Shown here piece by piece: positions 63,250 through 64,000 of a stretch of 64,000 nt of DNA; within the stretch, counting starts at the first letter, position 1, and every line of letters begins with the position of its first letter. The DNA is from Arachis hypogaea. Lineage: Eukaryota > Streptophyta > Magnoliopsida > Fabales > Fabaceae. The stretch lies in NCBI RefSeq assembly GCF_003086295.3, contig NC_092048.1, positions 68,490,841-68,554,840 of the forward strand. Reading direction: 5' to 3'. The notes under the pieces are model-generated. The model was given only the letters and a program-made list of their open reading frames with translations. It did not search any database and had not been told where the DNA came from. The translations under genes and the position numbers were made by a program.

Positions 63250-63660
63250 ATTTTTTTTACTCTCAAAGTGTTTAACATTTTGAAATATTTTTTTTTTGTT
63301 ATAAAATATACTTACATTTTTGTGACAAACTAAGTAACATTTTACAAACAATATTGAATTTTGTGACAAATTAATTTTTTATTACAAAACAATTGAAGGT
63401 TTTGAAACAAAAAAATATTTTGTTACAAAATATTTTAAATTTTTGCAACGACTTTATTCTTTGTTACAAAATATTATAATATTTTGTAACAAAACAACAT
63501 TTCATTACAAAAACTAACATAATTTGTAACAAACAAAATCGGGTTGTTACAAAACATTATTCTTCTGTAACAATCACCAATTATTATTACAAAATATTAT
63601 TTTTTTTGTAACGATTTTAAATTTGATACAAAATTTTTATTACAAATGTTCCATTTACAA
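63250..63660. repeat. AT-rich array of TTGTTACAAA / TTTGTAACAA palindromes
   Basis: At least a dozen copies or near copies of the core GTTACAAA or its complement, in both orientations, spaced 15-40 bp. Subterminal arrays of this kind are known for CACTA (En/Spm) transposons, but no CACTA terminus is visible. Confidence 0.5.
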
Positions 63661-64000
63661 ATGTTCCATTCATGAAGAATGAATGGAAACATATAAGAAC
63701 ATCGTTTAAGTCCATTGGAACTGTTTTGGATGTAGGATAAGTGGTTTTGAATTGAGAGATTTGGTGAATTTGGGTTTTTAAAATTTTTGGTAAAAATAGA
63801 TTTTGGACTAACTTTGGTGGATCATATCATGAGCTACATTTTTTGAAATGGATTGATTTTTGTATCAATTAAAAGTTAATTCAAAGATGTTTAAAATGAT
63901 ATATATTTTGTGGAAATAAGAATTTTGTAGAAAAAGATATGATTGTTGGAAGTTGGTGTCAAAAAAATTTTATTTTTGTGATGTTACAGAAATTGTGAGT
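63661..64000. other. Right edge, unassigned
   Basis: AT-rich, no ORF, repeat or motif that I can place. Confidence 0.4.

Overview
Plant nuclear DNA made of nested retrotransposons, with no host gene, tRNA or rRNA gene that I can support. The LTR starts (TGATGAGCGGATAATTTATA, TGATGACAAGT, TGATGCACCAC), the GGCGTTTAAACGCC palindromes and the ACGCGTACGCGT palindromes resemble repeats of peanut and its wild relatives (Arachis, legume). That assignment is from memory and needs a search. Almost every element is Ty3/gypsy of the Athila type: the primer binding site matches the 3' end of tRNA-Asp, protease, RT, RNase H and integrase sit in one frame with gag, there is no chromodomain, and several copies carry an extra ORF of the 'putative plant transposon protein' (Transposase_32) kind after the gag-pro/pol region.

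Layout, left to right. (1) 1-19566: element B (+, 5' end outside the window), split by element A (545-9535, +, TSD TGGAC) and by element C (10375-17295, -, TSD CCTTT). (2) 19567-21542: a truncated inverted LTR, then an unclassified repeat. (3) 21543-32333: element D (+) with gag, full pol and an open extra ORF, carrying a 1421-bp foldback DNA transposon (24927-26347) at the gag/pro boundary. (4) 32334-42897: element G (-), the best preserved gag-pol copy, with one truncated LTR. (5) 42898-48696: element F (-), gag-pro and 5' LTR, broken by G. (6) 48697-54192: element H (+), 3' part only, its LTR interrupted by an inverted solo LTR (52488-53998, TSD ATAAC). (7) 54193-58194: element E (+), extra ORF plus 3' LTR. 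(8) 58195-64000: LTR pieces of several kinds, a tRNA-Asp PBS with a gag start (element J), and an AT-rich array of TTGTTACAAA palindromes at the right end.

Three families recur. Family 1 (A, B, E, F) has gag-pro and the extra ORF but, in A, the only copy that can show it, no RT or integrase. Family 2 has G with pol and C as a pol-less relative. Family 3 is D and H. They probably depend on each other for replication proteins.

The most unusual signal is not a protein. Although the families differ in sequence, they share small RNA or DNA structures at fixed places: a hairpin with a GAGGAC-type loop just before the polypurine tract, a hairpin just after the pro/pol stop, a hairpin near the LTR 3' end, and arrays of palindromes in U3. 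The stems differ between families but stay paired. In families 1 and 3 the palindrome sequence in the LTR matches that in the internal non-coding DNA of the same element.
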